Shown here in pieces: positions 47,510-56,248 of a stretch of 64,000 bases of DNA. The position numbers were made by a program, and so were the translations under genes. Positions within the stretch are counted from its first letter, which is position 1. Each line of letters begins with the position of its first letter. Source of the stretch: GCA-003244245 sp050699715 (GTDB lineage Bacteria; Actinomycetota; Actinomycetes; Mycobacteriales; Pseudonocardiaceae); assembly GCA_050699715.1 (NCBI GenBank), contig JBOHFR010000017.1:13089-77088 (forward strand), written 5' to 3'. The notes beneath the pieces were generated by a model that made no database searches, was not told the DNA's origin, and was given only the letters and a program-made list of their open reading frames with translations.

Positions 47510-48592
47510 ATGATGATCATGACTGTAGGCAGCTGGACCGAGGAAACTCTCGAAGAGTACGATCAGCTGGTAACGCCAGAATTCGCCACACTTGCCGATT
47601 TCGCCGGGTTTCGTGTCTATGAGGCAGTGGCCATTCAGGAGACCGGCAGGGGAATCTCGGCGCTAATTGACCGTATCCCAGGGATGATATCGGGATACCT
47701 TGAGGCGCGTCCGGAATCTGCACCGCTGATGGGCGGATCGGATCTACCAGTCAACGAGCCGCTGATAAAAAAGTGGCTGGACAGGACGATCTCCGGGCCG
47801 TTTGACGGTGAGCTGGCCGACTTCGTGCGAGAGATCAGTCATGTCGGGGAAAAGGACGTGACCTTCCCGGGAGTACGGGTACCGCTTCCGCCCCAACTTG
47901 TCCTGGCTCTCACTGCCTGGTTGCAGGGACAGATCCTCCAGGCCATGGGTGAGACTTATGACGTCGCCACGGTCTCCGCCGCTGGGGCGGCCTGGATGAA
48001 CCAGTTCATGCTGCAGCTCGGGATCATCCTTGAGCCTAGCCTGGCGGAACCAGACAGTCCTCCTGGTCGTCATGAAGCCGCTGAGTTTCATCCCTACGCG
48101 GAATTCGCGGGTTTTGGTTTCAAGGAGGCGTCCATCCTGCGTAAGACCGGTCCGCTACTGGGACCAGCGGCAGGGGGCGTGGTCACCCTGGCCTATGATT
48201 ACCTGCTTTCCCGTCCAGAGTCGGCCGGATACTTCCAGGACGCCTCGCATCTCGCTGCGCGTAAGATGACACTCAAGGGGTGGTGGACCAAGAGCACCAC
48301 GAAGCCGATGGACGGCGATTTCCACACCTACATGTCCAAGGTAGCCGACGCCCATGTCAAGGGCGGTGGGATGCATCCGAACGTGGTCATTCCGGCTGAT
48401 CTGACCATTGCCCTCATGGGATGGGTCGAGATGAGAGTCATGACGGCGCTGAACACCATCGCGCCGGGAGCCGACGGTGAGTATGTCTTCGGGAAGACTC
48501 CCGAGCCGGCAGTGATGGCGGAGATAGGTCAGGCGTGGATGCGGATGCTGACCTTGCAGCTCGGCATCCTGCTCAAACCTTACCTTGCATAG
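47510..48592 (+). CDS. Tandem protoglobin-like domain protein
   Basis: 360-aa protein made of two homologous halves (about residues 24-178 and 193-358). Each begins with an EFAGF/DFAGF helix, contains an ARPESAPLM / SRPESAGYF segment, and carries a candidate proximal haem histidine: H111 in REISHVGEKDV and H282 in VADAHVKGGGM. Each H is followed by VPLPPQLVLALTAW or IPADLTIALMGW, the order seen in protoglobins and globin-coupled sensors. No output domain is present. Start may be 47510, 47513 or 47519. It faces hypB/hypA. An oxygen-, CO- or NO-binding role near hydrogenase maturation is inference. Confidence 0.65.
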   Translation: MMIMTVGSWTEETLEEYDQLVTPEFATLADFAGFRVYEAVAIQETGRGISALIDRIPGMISGYLEARPESAPLMGGSDLPVNEPLIKKWLDRTISGPFDGELADFVREISHVGEKDVTFPGVRVPLPPQLVLALTAWLQGQILQAMGETYDVATVSAAGAAWMNQFMLQLGIILEPSLAEPDSPPGRHEAAEFHPYAEFAGFGFKEASILRKTGPLLGPAAGGVVTLAYDYLLSRPESAGYFQDASHLAARKMTLKGWWTKSTTKPMDGDFHTYMSKVADAHVKGGGMHPNVVIPADLTIALMGWVEMRVMTALNTIAPGADGEYVFGKTPEPAVMAEIGQAWMRMLTLQLGILLKPYLA

Positions 48593-48593
48593 C

Positions 48594-48610
48594 CCGCCAC
48601 CGACTGGCGG
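48594..48610. terminator. Candidate stem-loop between convergent genes
   Basis: CCGCCA-ccgac-TGGCGG forms a six-pair stem just after the protoglobin-like gene and before the end of hypB. There is no T-tract. Confidence 0.35.
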
Positions 48611-48629
48611 TCGCCTGACGACGTGATGG

Positions 48630-49421
48630 TCACCGGCTCCGTGTCGACGCCGAGGTCGACTCGGATGCCGAGGTCGTGCACCGCGTGCGCAGCCAGCTGT
48701 ACCAGCCGGCGACACCGTCGCCGGTGGTGGCTGATAGTTGCAGCACTTCCACGCCCGGGTTCGCCCGTCGCGCCCCCTCCAGGAAGGCGGCGACGTCGAA
48801 ATCGACGTACGGCAGCAGATCGGTCTTGTTGAGCAGTACCAGGTCAGCAGCGCGGAACATTTGCGGGTACTTCCTCGGCTTCTCCGCACCCTCGGTGACT
48901 GAGGTGATGACCACCCGGGCCCGCTCCCCGAGATCGAACAACGCCGGGCACACGAGATTGCCGACGTTCTCGATCAGCACCACTGACCCGTCTGGCGGGT
49001 CCAACGTCCGCAGTCCACCGGCCAGCATCTGAGCGTCGAGATGGCAGCCCGACCCGGTGTTGATCTGCACCGCCGGGGCGCCGGTGGCCCGGATACGGTC
49101 CGCGTCCAGCACCGTCTCCTGATCACCTTCGACCACCGACACCCGCAGTTCGGTGCCCAGTTCCCGGATGGTGCGCTCGAGTAGGGTGGTCTTACCCGCC
49201 CCTGGCGAGCTCATCAGGTTCACTGCGAGGATGCTGTGTTCCGCCAACCACGTGCGGTTGAGCTCGGCGAGAGCATCATTGCGGGCCAGTACCGCCTGCT
49301 CGAGCGTGACGGTTCGGGTCACGGGGTGATCGTGGCCATGCCCATGTTCGGGCCCATGTTCGTGGCCGTGCTCATGGTGTTCGAGGATGGTGCCGCCAGA
49401 GCAGCCGCACGTCGCGCACAT
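48630..49421 (-). CDS. hypB: Hydrogenase nickel incorporation GTPase HypB
   Basis: 263-aa GTPase delivering nickel to [NiFe]-hydrogenase large subunit. The N-terminal CxxCxC metal site is MCATCGC, followed by a histidine-rich stretch (HHEHGHEHGPEHGHGHDH) that can store nickel. The GTPase has SSPGAGKTTLLE (P-loop), VEGDQETVLDADRI and LLNKTDLLPY. A serine-rich tail of about 16 residues extends past the usual end. The start overlaps the hypA stop by one base. Confidence 0.93.
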   Translation of the reverse strand: MCATCGCSGGTILEHHEHGHEHGPEHGHGHDHPVTRTVTLEQAVLARNDALAELNRTWLAEHSILAVNLMSSPGAGKTTLLERTIRELGTELRVSVVEGDQETVLDADRIRATGAPAVQINTGSGCHLDAQMLAGGLRTLDPPDGSVVLIENVGNLVCPALFDLGERARVVITSVTEGAEKPRKYPQMFRAADLVLLNKTDLLPYVDFDVAAFLEGARRANPGVEVLQLSATTGDGVAGWYSWLRTRCTTSASESTSASTRSR

Positions 49422-49753
49422 CAGGCCAGTACCTCAACTTCCCGGATTTTCAGTTCTTCTCCCGCGAGGAGCTCCCGGTTCGCGCTGCCGCACGTACACA
49501 GCACGAGCAGGTCAGCCAGCGGGAACTCGGCGCCGCAGTCACGGCAGCGGGCCTTCCCCGTGGGTTGGACGATCTCCAAAGACGCCCCCTCGAGCGTGGT
49601 GCCCTCGGTCACCAGATCGAAGCAGAATCGGACTGAGTCGGCCACCACACCAGAGAGCGTGCCGATTTCCAAGCAGACCCGCCGCACCGGCGCATCGCCC
49701 ATCCGCTCGCGTACCGCCTGGACCACGCTCTGGGTGATCGCCATCTCATGCAA
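49421..49753 (-). CDS. hypA: Hydrogenase maturation nickel chaperone HypA
   Basis: 110-aa nickel-binding chaperone. The best start is the TTG at 49753, which gives the canonical M-H-E-M N-terminus with the nickel ligand His2 and has AGGAGG seven bases upstream. Starting at the next ATG would delete His2. The zinc site is CRDCG with a CTCGS partner (CxC). It is translationally coupled to hypB and divergent from hypF, with 73 bases of shared upstream DNA. Confidence 0.9.
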   Translation of the reverse strand: MHEMAITQSVVQAVRERMGDAPVRRVCLEIGTLSGVVADSVRFCFDLVTEGTTLEGASLEIVQPTGKARCRDCGAEFPLADLLVLCTCGSANRELLAGEELKIREVEVLA

Positions 49754-49826
49754 AAAGCACCCTCCTCGGCTCAGCACCTAGTGCAGCCCCCTGCGGGGAT
49801 CTTGTCAAGGGCGAGAGAATCATCTG

Positions 49827-52076
49827 GTGCAGCGTTGTATTCGAGTTGAGGTGCGGGTCGAGGGTGTCGTGCAGGGGGTGGGGTTCCGGCCCTACGTTCA
49901 CGGTCTGGCGCACCGTCTCGGCCTGTCCGGCCTAGTCGGCAACGACACCGGTGGGGTCTTCCTGGAGGTCGAGGGAGCCGAGCAGGTGGTCAGCGAGTTC
50001 CTCGCCGCACTTCCAGCGCAGGCTCCGCCGCTGGCCGTCGTCGAGCGGGTGCGGACCAGTCCGCTGGTTCCCACCGGGGAGCCAGGTTTCCACATTGTGT
50101 CCAGCAACGCCGCCGGTCGGCGGGACACCTCGGTTTCGGCGGACAGCGCGACCTGCGCGGATTGCCTTCGTGAGCTGGCTGATCCCACCGACCGCCGCTT
50201 CGGCTACCCGTTCATCAACTGCACCAACTGCGGGCCGAGGTTCACCATCGTGCGTGACGTGCCCTATGACCGGCCGTTCACCACGATGGCGCCGTTCACG
50301 ATGTGCCAGGCCTGCGCCAGCGAGTACCACGATCCCGCCGACCGGCGTTTCCACGCTCAGCCAGTGTGCTGCCCGGCGTGCGGGCCCCGGCTGCGGCTGC
50401 TCGACGCCAGCGGCATCGAATTGCCCGGCGCGCCGCTGGCCGCAGCCGCGGCGCTGCTGAGCGGCGGGGTGGTGCTGGCGGTCAAGGGGCTCGGCGGCTT
50501 CCACGTCGCGGCGCTGGCCGCTGACCCGGCCGCGACTGCTCTCTTGCGCGCGCGTAAGCACCGCGAGGACAAGCCGTTCGCGGTCATGGTGGCCGATCTG
50601 GACACCGCTCACGAGCTCTGCGTGATCGACCCGGTGGGGGAGCGGGTGCTGGCCGGACGGCGCCGCCCGGTGGTGTTGCTGCCGCGCCGCCCGGACGCCC
50701 CGATTGCGCCGGCCGTCGCGCCCGGCAACCGCAGCCTGGGCCTGATGTTGCCCTACACCCCGCTGCATCACCTGCTGCTGCGTGAGGCCGCTGGGCCCAT
50801 CGTGTTGACCAGCGGAAACGTCTCCGACGAGCCGATCGCCTACCGGGATGACGACGCGCGCCGGCGGCTGGCCGGGATCGCGGACGCCTTTGTGACCCAT
50901 GACCGGGCGATCCACATGCGTACCGACGACTCGGTGGTGCGGGTGTTCCGCGGCGCTGAGCTCCCGGTGCGCCGCTCCCGCGGCTACGCACCCGAACCGT
51001 TGACCCTCGCGCAACCGGTGCCCCGGCCCATCCTCGGTTGTGGTGCTGAGCTCAAGAGTACCTTCTGCCTGGCCCGAGGGCGGCGCGCCTTCATGTCCCA
51101 CCACATCGGTGATCTGGAGAACTACGAGACCCTGCGCTCGTTCACCGAGGGCATCACCCACTTCCGACGGCTGTTCGACGTGCAACCCCAGGTGGTCGCG
51201 CATGACCTGCACCCGGAGTACCTGTCCACCAAGTACGCGCACGACCTCGCCGATGTCGAACTCATTGGGGTGCAACACCACCACGCGCACATCGCGTCCT
51301 GCCTCGCCGACAACGGTGACGCGGGCCCGGTGCTCGGAGTGGCCTTCGACGGGTTGGGCTATGGCAGCGACGGCACCTTGTGGGGCGGGGAGTTCCTGCT
51401 GGCCGATCTGGCCGGGTTCCAGCGGCTGGCGCACCTGGTTCCGGTCCCGATGCCGGGCGGCACCGCGGCCATCCGGCAACCCTGGCGGATGGCCGCCGCC
51501 TACCTGGGAACGGAGGCCCCGCAGGAGCTGTCGGAGCGCAACGCCGAGCATTGGGACGCGGTGCTGGCGATGGCCTCCCGACAGGTCAACGCCCCACTGA
51601 CCTCGAGCGCCGGGCGGCTGTTTGACGCTGTCGCGGCGATCCTCGGGATCCGTGACTCGATCAATTACGAGGGCCAGGCCGCGGTGGAGCTCGAGCAGCG
51701 GGCCGACCTCGCCGAGCGGGGCAGCTACTCGGCCGCAGTGACCGAGGGGCCCGCGCTGCAACTGCACGGCGTGGATCTGGTGCGCGCCGTGGTGGCTGAC
51801 CTGCGAGCCGGGGTGCCCCCGGAGGTGATCTCCACTCGGTTCCACCACGGGGTCGCCGACGCGATCGTCCGGGTCTGCCTGATGTTGCGGGAGACCACCG
51901 GGGTGAGCGTCGCCGCCCTGTCCGGTGGGGTGTTCCAGAACGTGCTGCTGCTCGAGCGCACCGTGGCAGGCCTGGAGCAATCCGGTTTCCGGGTGCTCAC
52001 CCACTCCCGGGTCCCACCCAACGACGGCGGCATCAGCCTCGGCCAAGTTGCCATCGCCGCCGCATTCCTGCGTTGA
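49827..52076 (+). CDS. hypF: Carbamoyltransferase HypF
   Basis: 749-aa enzyme making the carbamoyl group that becomes the cyanide ligands of the [NiFe] centre. Domains in order: acylphosphatase (VRVEGVVQGVGFRPYVHG, residues 7-90), two zinc-finger pairs (CADC...CTNC and CQAC...CPAC, about 109-190), a YrdC-like domain (about 200-380) and a Kae1-like domain with HDLHPEY and GVQHHHAHIASC. GTG start. The usual partners hypC, hypD and hypE do not follow; transposon DNA begins 105 bases after the stop. Confidence 0.94.
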   Translation: MQRCIRVEVRVEGVVQGVGFRPYVHGLAHRLGLSGLVGNDTGGVFLEVEGAEQVVSEFLAALPAQAPPLAVVERVRTSPLVPTGEPGFHIVSSNAAGRRDTSVSADSATCADCLRELADPTDRRFGYPFINCTNCGPRFTIVRDVPYDRPFTTMAPFTMCQACASEYHDPADRRFHAQPVCCPACGPRLRLLDASGIELPGAPLAAAAALLSGGVVLAVKGLGGFHVAALAADPAATALLRARKHREDKPFAVMVADLDTAHELCVIDPVGERVLAGRRRPVVLLPRRPDAPIAPAVAPGNRSLGLMLPYTPLHHLLLREAAGPIVLTSGNVSDEPIAYRDDDARRRLAGIADAFVTHDRAIHMRTDDSVVRVFRGAELPVRRSRGYAPEPLTLAQPVPRPILGCGAELKSTFCLARGRRAFMSHHIGDLENYETLRSFTEGITHFRRLFDVQPQVVAHDLHPEYLSTKYAHDLADVELIGVQHHHAHIASCLADNGDAGPVLGVAFDGLGYGSDGTLWGGEFLLADLAGFQRLAHLVPVPMPGGTAAIRQPWRMAAAYLGTEAPQELSERNAEHWDAVLAMASRQVNAPLTSSAGRLFDAVAAILGIRDSINYEGQAAVELEQRADLAERGSYSAAVTEGPALQLHGVDLVRAVVADLRAGVPPEVISTRFHHGVADAIVRVCLMLRETTGVSVAALSGGVFQNVLLLERTVAGLEQSGFRVLTHSRVPPNDGGISLGQVAIAAAFLR

Positions 52077-52181
52077 CCAGGTAACGCACTGTTTGTTCGA
52101 CGCTGGAGGGACCGAGCGATACCCTGAGTGTCGTTGCCCCGGACCCCGGCGACTTCGTCCACGACGTCCGCCGGAGGTACT

Positions 52182-52219
52182 GGCCCGTGACCAACGATCT
52201 TGTGAAAACTGGCGCTAAG
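52182..52219 (+). repeat. Tn3-family 38-bp terminal inverted repeat (left end)
   Basis: The 38 bases beginning GGCCCGTGACC and ending GAAAACTGGCGCTAAG share the inner half pattern GAAAACT..CG.TAAG with the Tn3 terminal repeat. The TAAG is on the inside, pointing to the transposase gene 50 bases downstream. No opposite-orientation partner was found in the window. Confidence 0.6.
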
Positions 52220-52268
52220 GGGCCGGGCTCTGTGGACGGGTGACCCGGGTCACGGTTGCGTATGTTGA

Positions 52269-53968
52269 GTGCCCGTGTCTGAGGACGGGGATGAGAAGGG
52301 TTTCCTGACCGCGAAGCAGTTGGCGGCCTGTGGTTGTTTCAACGGCGCGCCCTCTGGTGAGGAGCTTGAGCGGTTCTTCTTCCTGGATGACGAGGATCGG
52401 AAGCTGATCGCGAAGCGTCGGGGCGACGCGAGCCGTCTTGGGTTCGCGCTGCAGTTGACGACGGTGCGGTTCCTCGGCCGGTTCTTGGATGATCCGCTGG
52501 ACGTGCCATCAGTGATTCTGGATGAGCTGGCGGGTCAGCTCGCGGTCCTCGATCCGTCCTGCGTGAAGATGTACGTCGAGCGGTCTAATACCAGGTGGGA
52601 GCATCGGCGGGAGATCTGCCGGGTTGATGGCTGGAGAGACTTCGGCAGCGTTGGTGAGGAGCTGAGTAGGTGGATTGACCACCGGGCCTGGACCACCGGC
52701 TCGGGCCCGAAGGCGATCTTTGATGGGGTCATCGCGTGGTTGCGGCAGCGGCAGGTGCTGCTGCCGGCGGTGAAGGAGTTGGAGCGGTTGGTCAGCCGCG
52801 TGGTGCGGGAGGCGCACGCGCGGTTGTGGAGCGCGCTGGCTGGGTTGCTGAGCGCTCAGCAGGCAAGGCTGTTACTGGATTTGCTCGAGGTGCCGGAGGA
52901 TCGACGGTTCTCAGCGTTGGAGGTGCTGCGTCGTGGCCCGGTGGATCGCACCGGCAAGGCGCTGGTCGCGGCGTTGAACCGGGTGGCGCGTGTGGCGGGG
53001 ATCGGGTTGGGCGAGGTGGATTTGGGCGTGGTCCCGCCGCGGCGGGTGGTGGAGCTGGCTCGTCGGGGGATGACGTCTAACGCGACTGACCTGCGGCGCA
53101 CGATGCCGTACTCGAAGAGGCTGGCGACGTTGTTGGCCACGGTGGTGTACCTGGAGGCCAAGGCCACCGATGACGCGTTGGAGCTGTTCGACGTCATCAT
53201 GACCAGCGAGCTGCTGGCCCGGGCGGAACGGCAGTCCAACGCGGACAAGCTCAGCCGCTACGCGCGCCTGGGCAAGCACGCTCGCCGTCTGGCCGCGGCG
53301 GTGAACATCCTGTTGGGGGCCGAGGAGTGGGACGCCACGATCACGATCGATGTGCTCTGGGACGCGATCGAGAATGTGGCCACCCGTGCGCAGCTGCGGG
53401 CATCGGTGGCCAACGTCCAGGAGATCTTGCCTCCGGATGCTGATCCGGACGGTGAGTGGCGCTCGGTGTTGATGAGTCGCTATCGGCTGGTCCGCAAGTT
53501 CCTGCGGTTGCTGGCCGAGACGATCGAGTTCGGGGCTACTACCGACGCCGCGCCGGTGCTCGATGCATTGAAAGCCCTGCCGGCACTGCTCGAGGTGGGT
53601 CCGACCAAACGGATGCCGGCCGGTTTCCTGGATGCTCGCAAGGTCGCGATCGAGGTGGTGACCCCGGGTTGGCGGGAGCTGGTGTTCCCGCGCGACCGCC
53701 CGCCGGAAACGGTGGATCGGGTCGCGTATGTGTTCTGCGTGCTGGATCAGTTCCATCAGCGGCTGCGCCGGCGTGACATTTTCGTTACGGCGTCCTCGCG
53801 GTGGGCCGACCCGCGAGCCCAGCTGCTCTCAGGTCAGGCGTGGGAATCCACACGCGAGTCGCTGATGGATTCGCTGCAGCTTCCCGAGAACCCCCAGGAG
53901 TTGCTCACCGAGTGCGCCGCCGAGCTGGATGCGAGGTGGCGGCATATGGCCACGCGTGCGGTCGACCT
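52269..53968 (+). pseudogene. tnpA: Tn3-family transposase TnpA, 5' part, interrupted by IS1380
   Basis: N-terminal about 566 residues of a Tn3-family transposase of the DUF4158 type (FLTAKQLAACGCF, then RRGDASRLGFALQLTTVRFLG). Full-length relatives are near 1000 aa and carry the DDE catalytic domain in the second half, which is absent here. Reading continues only a few codons into the IS1380 element before a stop at 53984. A continuation lies on the far side of that element. GTG start, in the orientation set by the terminal repeat. Confidence 0.85.
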
Positions 53969-54135
53969 AGATCATTCACGCTGATCCACATCTTCTTGAT
54001 CGTCCATTGTGTGGATCTTCGGTTTGGTTGATCGTGGGTTTGGGCGTGGCGGAGTGCCCGATGGTGCTCGGGTGGGCGCCGAGTTCCACGCTCGGCCGGG
54101 GTGGCGCTTGTGGGTCGGGACGGTGGGGCCGGGGG

Positions 54136-55662
54136 TCAGGCTGGGTGCAGGGCGTGGAGGCGGTCCCATGCGGTGGCCAGGTCCTGGGCCCAGGCCCAGC
54201 CGGGTGGGAATTTGAGGAGACGGCGGCGGGCGTGGGTGACCATGCGGGCCGGGGCGGACAGGATCCGGAACCGTAGTGTTTTCGTGCTGGCCGTGGCCAG
54301 TTCGCCGTGCAGGGCGATGTGGCGCAGCCACGCGGTCAGGCTCACGGCCAGGGCGGCCAGCTGCAGCCAGGCGGCGTTGCGGTCGTAGTCGATCGAGGGC
54401 AGATTGCGGGCGCCGCAGGCCTTGACCTGTTTCATCCGGTCCTCGACGTGGGCTTGGGTGCGGTGGCGGGCGTCGAGGAACTGGGCCTGCTCGCCGGTGG
54501 TGTTGGTGACGAACGCGCCGTACTCCCAATGGGCGTCTTCGCCGAGCCTGGCTGGCTTAGACGCCGGGCGCGGGGTGCGGCGGGCGAAGACCTGCAGGTC
54601 GGTGGGCCAGCCGGCCAGCCGGTCGCCGCCGGGGCCGTGCCGCAGCAGCCCGGTCAGGTCCGCGACCTGGGCCTGCGGGTCGACCTCACCATCGGTGTCG
54701 AGCCCCTCGCCCCAGTCGTCCTCGCGCAGCTGCTCGATCCCGGCCATCGTCCGCTCGTCGACCGGCCAGCCGATCGAGTACTCCACCCGCCGGCCCCGCT
54801 TCCCATGCGCCACAGCGGTATTCAGGCCACTGAGGTAGTCGATCACCTCGTGGGAGGCGCCCGCACCGTCGATGGTGACCAGCACGTCGGCCCGCCAGCC
54901 GGCGGGGATCTGCCCGAACGTCGCGTTGAGCACCGCGATGTGGTCAGCGGCGGTGAACGAGCCGGCGTTGCCCGGGCGCAGCATCACCGCCATCGCCTCC
55001 CCGGTGTTGGTGCACCAGCTGCCCAGCGGGTGGAATCCGTACCCGCCCTTGTAGTGGCCCGCGGCCCGCGCCTTCGGGCTGGCCGCCTCGATCAGCGTGG
55101 CGTCCAGGCGGATCACCAGCACCGGCCGCGCGGCCGCCTCCGAAGCGGTGACCGGACCCGACGCGACCGGGTGGACCAGATCCCGCCCGGCGACCCGCAC
55201 CGCCGGTAGCTGCCCGTGCCGGGCCACGATCGCCGCCCAGGCCGCGGCCCGGACCCGCGCGGTCGCCCGGGCCAGCCGCCGCCCCGGCAGCCCGTCGCGG
55301 CCGAGCCGGTCGGCGAACTCGTCCAACACCCGCAGCAGGGTGGAATCCGAGGCCCCACCACCCGGGCCGAACAGCTCCTCCTGCGCGGTCATCGCCTCCA
55401 CGTCGGACAGACACGTCGCGCCGGCAGCCAGCGCGCAGGTCAGGTCCACCAGCGCCCGGCCCCGGTGTCGCAGCGGGAAAAACCCCGCCCGCGCTACCAC
55501 CTCGGCCAACTCCCCACTCAGGCCGAGGCGGTCGGCCAGCAGCCGCGGCAGCACCACCCCCGCCTGACCGACCGTCCCGGCCCCACCCACCTCGACCCGA
55601 AGATTGCTCGACCACCCCAGCGCGGGATCCACGACCTGACCGCGACCACCTGTAGCCTTCAC
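54136..55662 (-). CDS. IS1380-family transposase
   Basis: 508-aa DDE transposase, full length for the IS1380 family. Acidic positions of the catalytic core are seen in VLVIRLDATLIEAAS (first Asp), DVLVTIDGAGASHEVIDYL (second Asp) and the C-terminal DARHRTQAHVEDRMKQVKACG (Glu), followed by the helix-rich tail. It appears intact and runs antisense to the tnpA it interrupts. A 12-bp inverted repeat lies around its start. Confidence 0.88.
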   Translation of the reverse strand: MKATGGRGQVVDPALGWSSNLRVEVGGAGTVGQAGVVLPRLLADRLGLSGELAEVVARAGFFPLRHRGRALVDLTCALAAGATCLSDVEAMTAQEELFGPGGGASDSTLLRVLDEFADRLGRDGLPGRRLARATARVRAAAWAAIVARHGQLPAVRVAGRDLVHPVASGPVTASEAAARPVLVIRLDATLIEAASPKARAAGHYKGGYGFHPLGSWCTNTGEAMAVMLRPGNAGSFTAADHIAVLNATFGQIPAGWRADVLVTIDGAGASHEVIDYLSGLNTAVAHGKRGRRVEYSIGWPVDERTMAGIEQLREDDWGEGLDTDGEVDPQAQVADLTGLLRHGPGGDRLAGWPTDLQVFARRTPRPASKPARLGEDAHWEYGAFVTNTTGEQAQFLDARHRTQAHVEDRMKQVKACGARNLPSIDYDRNAAWLQLAALAVSLTAWLRHIALHGELATASTKTLRFRILSAPARMVTHARRRLLKFPPGWAWAQDLATAWDRLHALHPA

Positions 55663-55665
55663 CTG

Positions 55666-55734
55666 AAAGGTGTCCCTTCCCTGAGTTCACGCAGATCTTG
55701 ACAATCCGCATTGTCCCAGGCCAGGGACACCTTT
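55666..55734. repeat. Nested inverted repeats in front of the IS1380 transposase
   Basis: AAAGGTGTCCCT (55666-55677) pairs perfectly with AGGGACACCTTT (55723-55734). Between them lies a second dyad, GACAAT-ccgc-ATTGTC. They sit at and upstream of the transposase start and may act in promoter or translation control or as subterminal binding sites. Confidence 0.55.
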
Positions 55735-55782
55735 CCTCGCACCGACACCCCCGAAATCCATGATCAGATCGCTGCCGTGAAT

Positions 55783-56001
55783 ACCTGAGGTCGATGGGGA
55801 CATCACCGTCGACGCTGACGGGCGGGTGCATGCCGTGGCGCTCAAGGCGATCCCCGAGCCAGTGAGTCTGGTCGAGCTGCGTCGGCGCTGCCAGGCGATG
55901 ATGCCCCGGGTCGATATTGGGGAGCTGATCCTGGAAGTGATGGGCTGGCATCCCCAGTTCAGCGCCGCCTACACCCACGTCTCCGGCGGGGCGCGGATCA
56001 G
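55783..56001 (+). pseudogene. tnpA: Tn3-family transposase TnpA, continuation fragment
   Basis: In the frame PEVDGDITVDADGRVHAVAL, then PEPVSLVELRRRCQAMMPRVDIGELILEV, this segment matches the stretch of DUF4158-type TnpA that follows the first half left of the IS. Joining the two at the shared ACCT leaves the frames one base out, so the gene is damaged beyond the insertion. Homology stops at GGARI, exactly where an inverted-repeat element begins; the catalytic domain is lost. Confidence 0.75.
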
Positions 56002-56248
56002 GGCCTGTGACGAGGATGCGTACAGGATCCTGAACACTCCTGGTCAAGCGGCCTCGGGCGTTGATGATCAGGCTCGTCGGGTGCTGGGAAGAGCCGGGCG
56101 AGGGCAGCGGCCAGACGTGTCACTATCATGTCTGCCGTAGATGGCATTTGCCCAGTTCAGGTGCCGTGCTGTCGCACAGAGTAGGCCACCGGTCGTCACA
56201 GATTTCCAGTCGCGACTCAGGATCGTGTTCCGATCCTCGTCACAGGCC
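56002..56248. mobile_element. 247-bp inverted-repeat-bounded element (MITE-like)
   Basis: The two ends, 56002-56033 and 56217-56248, are inverted copies of 32 bases matching at 28 positions, with an outer run of 16 identical bases (GGCCTGTGACGAGGAT) and an inner run GATCCTGA. The left end abuts the Tn3 fragment and the right end abuts a recombinase fragment. The interior has a 49-codon leftward frame (56147 to 55998, starting MPSTADMIVTRLAAALARLF) that ends at the left repeat. No flanking duplication is seen. Confidence 0.6.

Larger units (their letters stand above)
53969..55782 (-). mobile_element. IS1380-family insertion sequence
   Basis: About 1.8-kb element inserted in tnpA. Both ends show the same outward heptamer (ATTCACG at 53974-53980 and CGTGAAT at 55776-55782). 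The tetramer ACCT stands immediately outside the right end (55783-55786) and at 53965-53968 on the left, a possible target duplication. The exact left terminus is uncertain by a few bases. It holds a single transposase gene with a hairpin-rich region upstream of it. Confidence 0.7.

Noticed and set aside
49932..52046. Antisense open frame of about 700 codons across hypF
   Set aside because: hypF on the other strand has all its domains and zinc motifs; the antisense frame is a codon-bias shadow rich in His, Gly and Arg.
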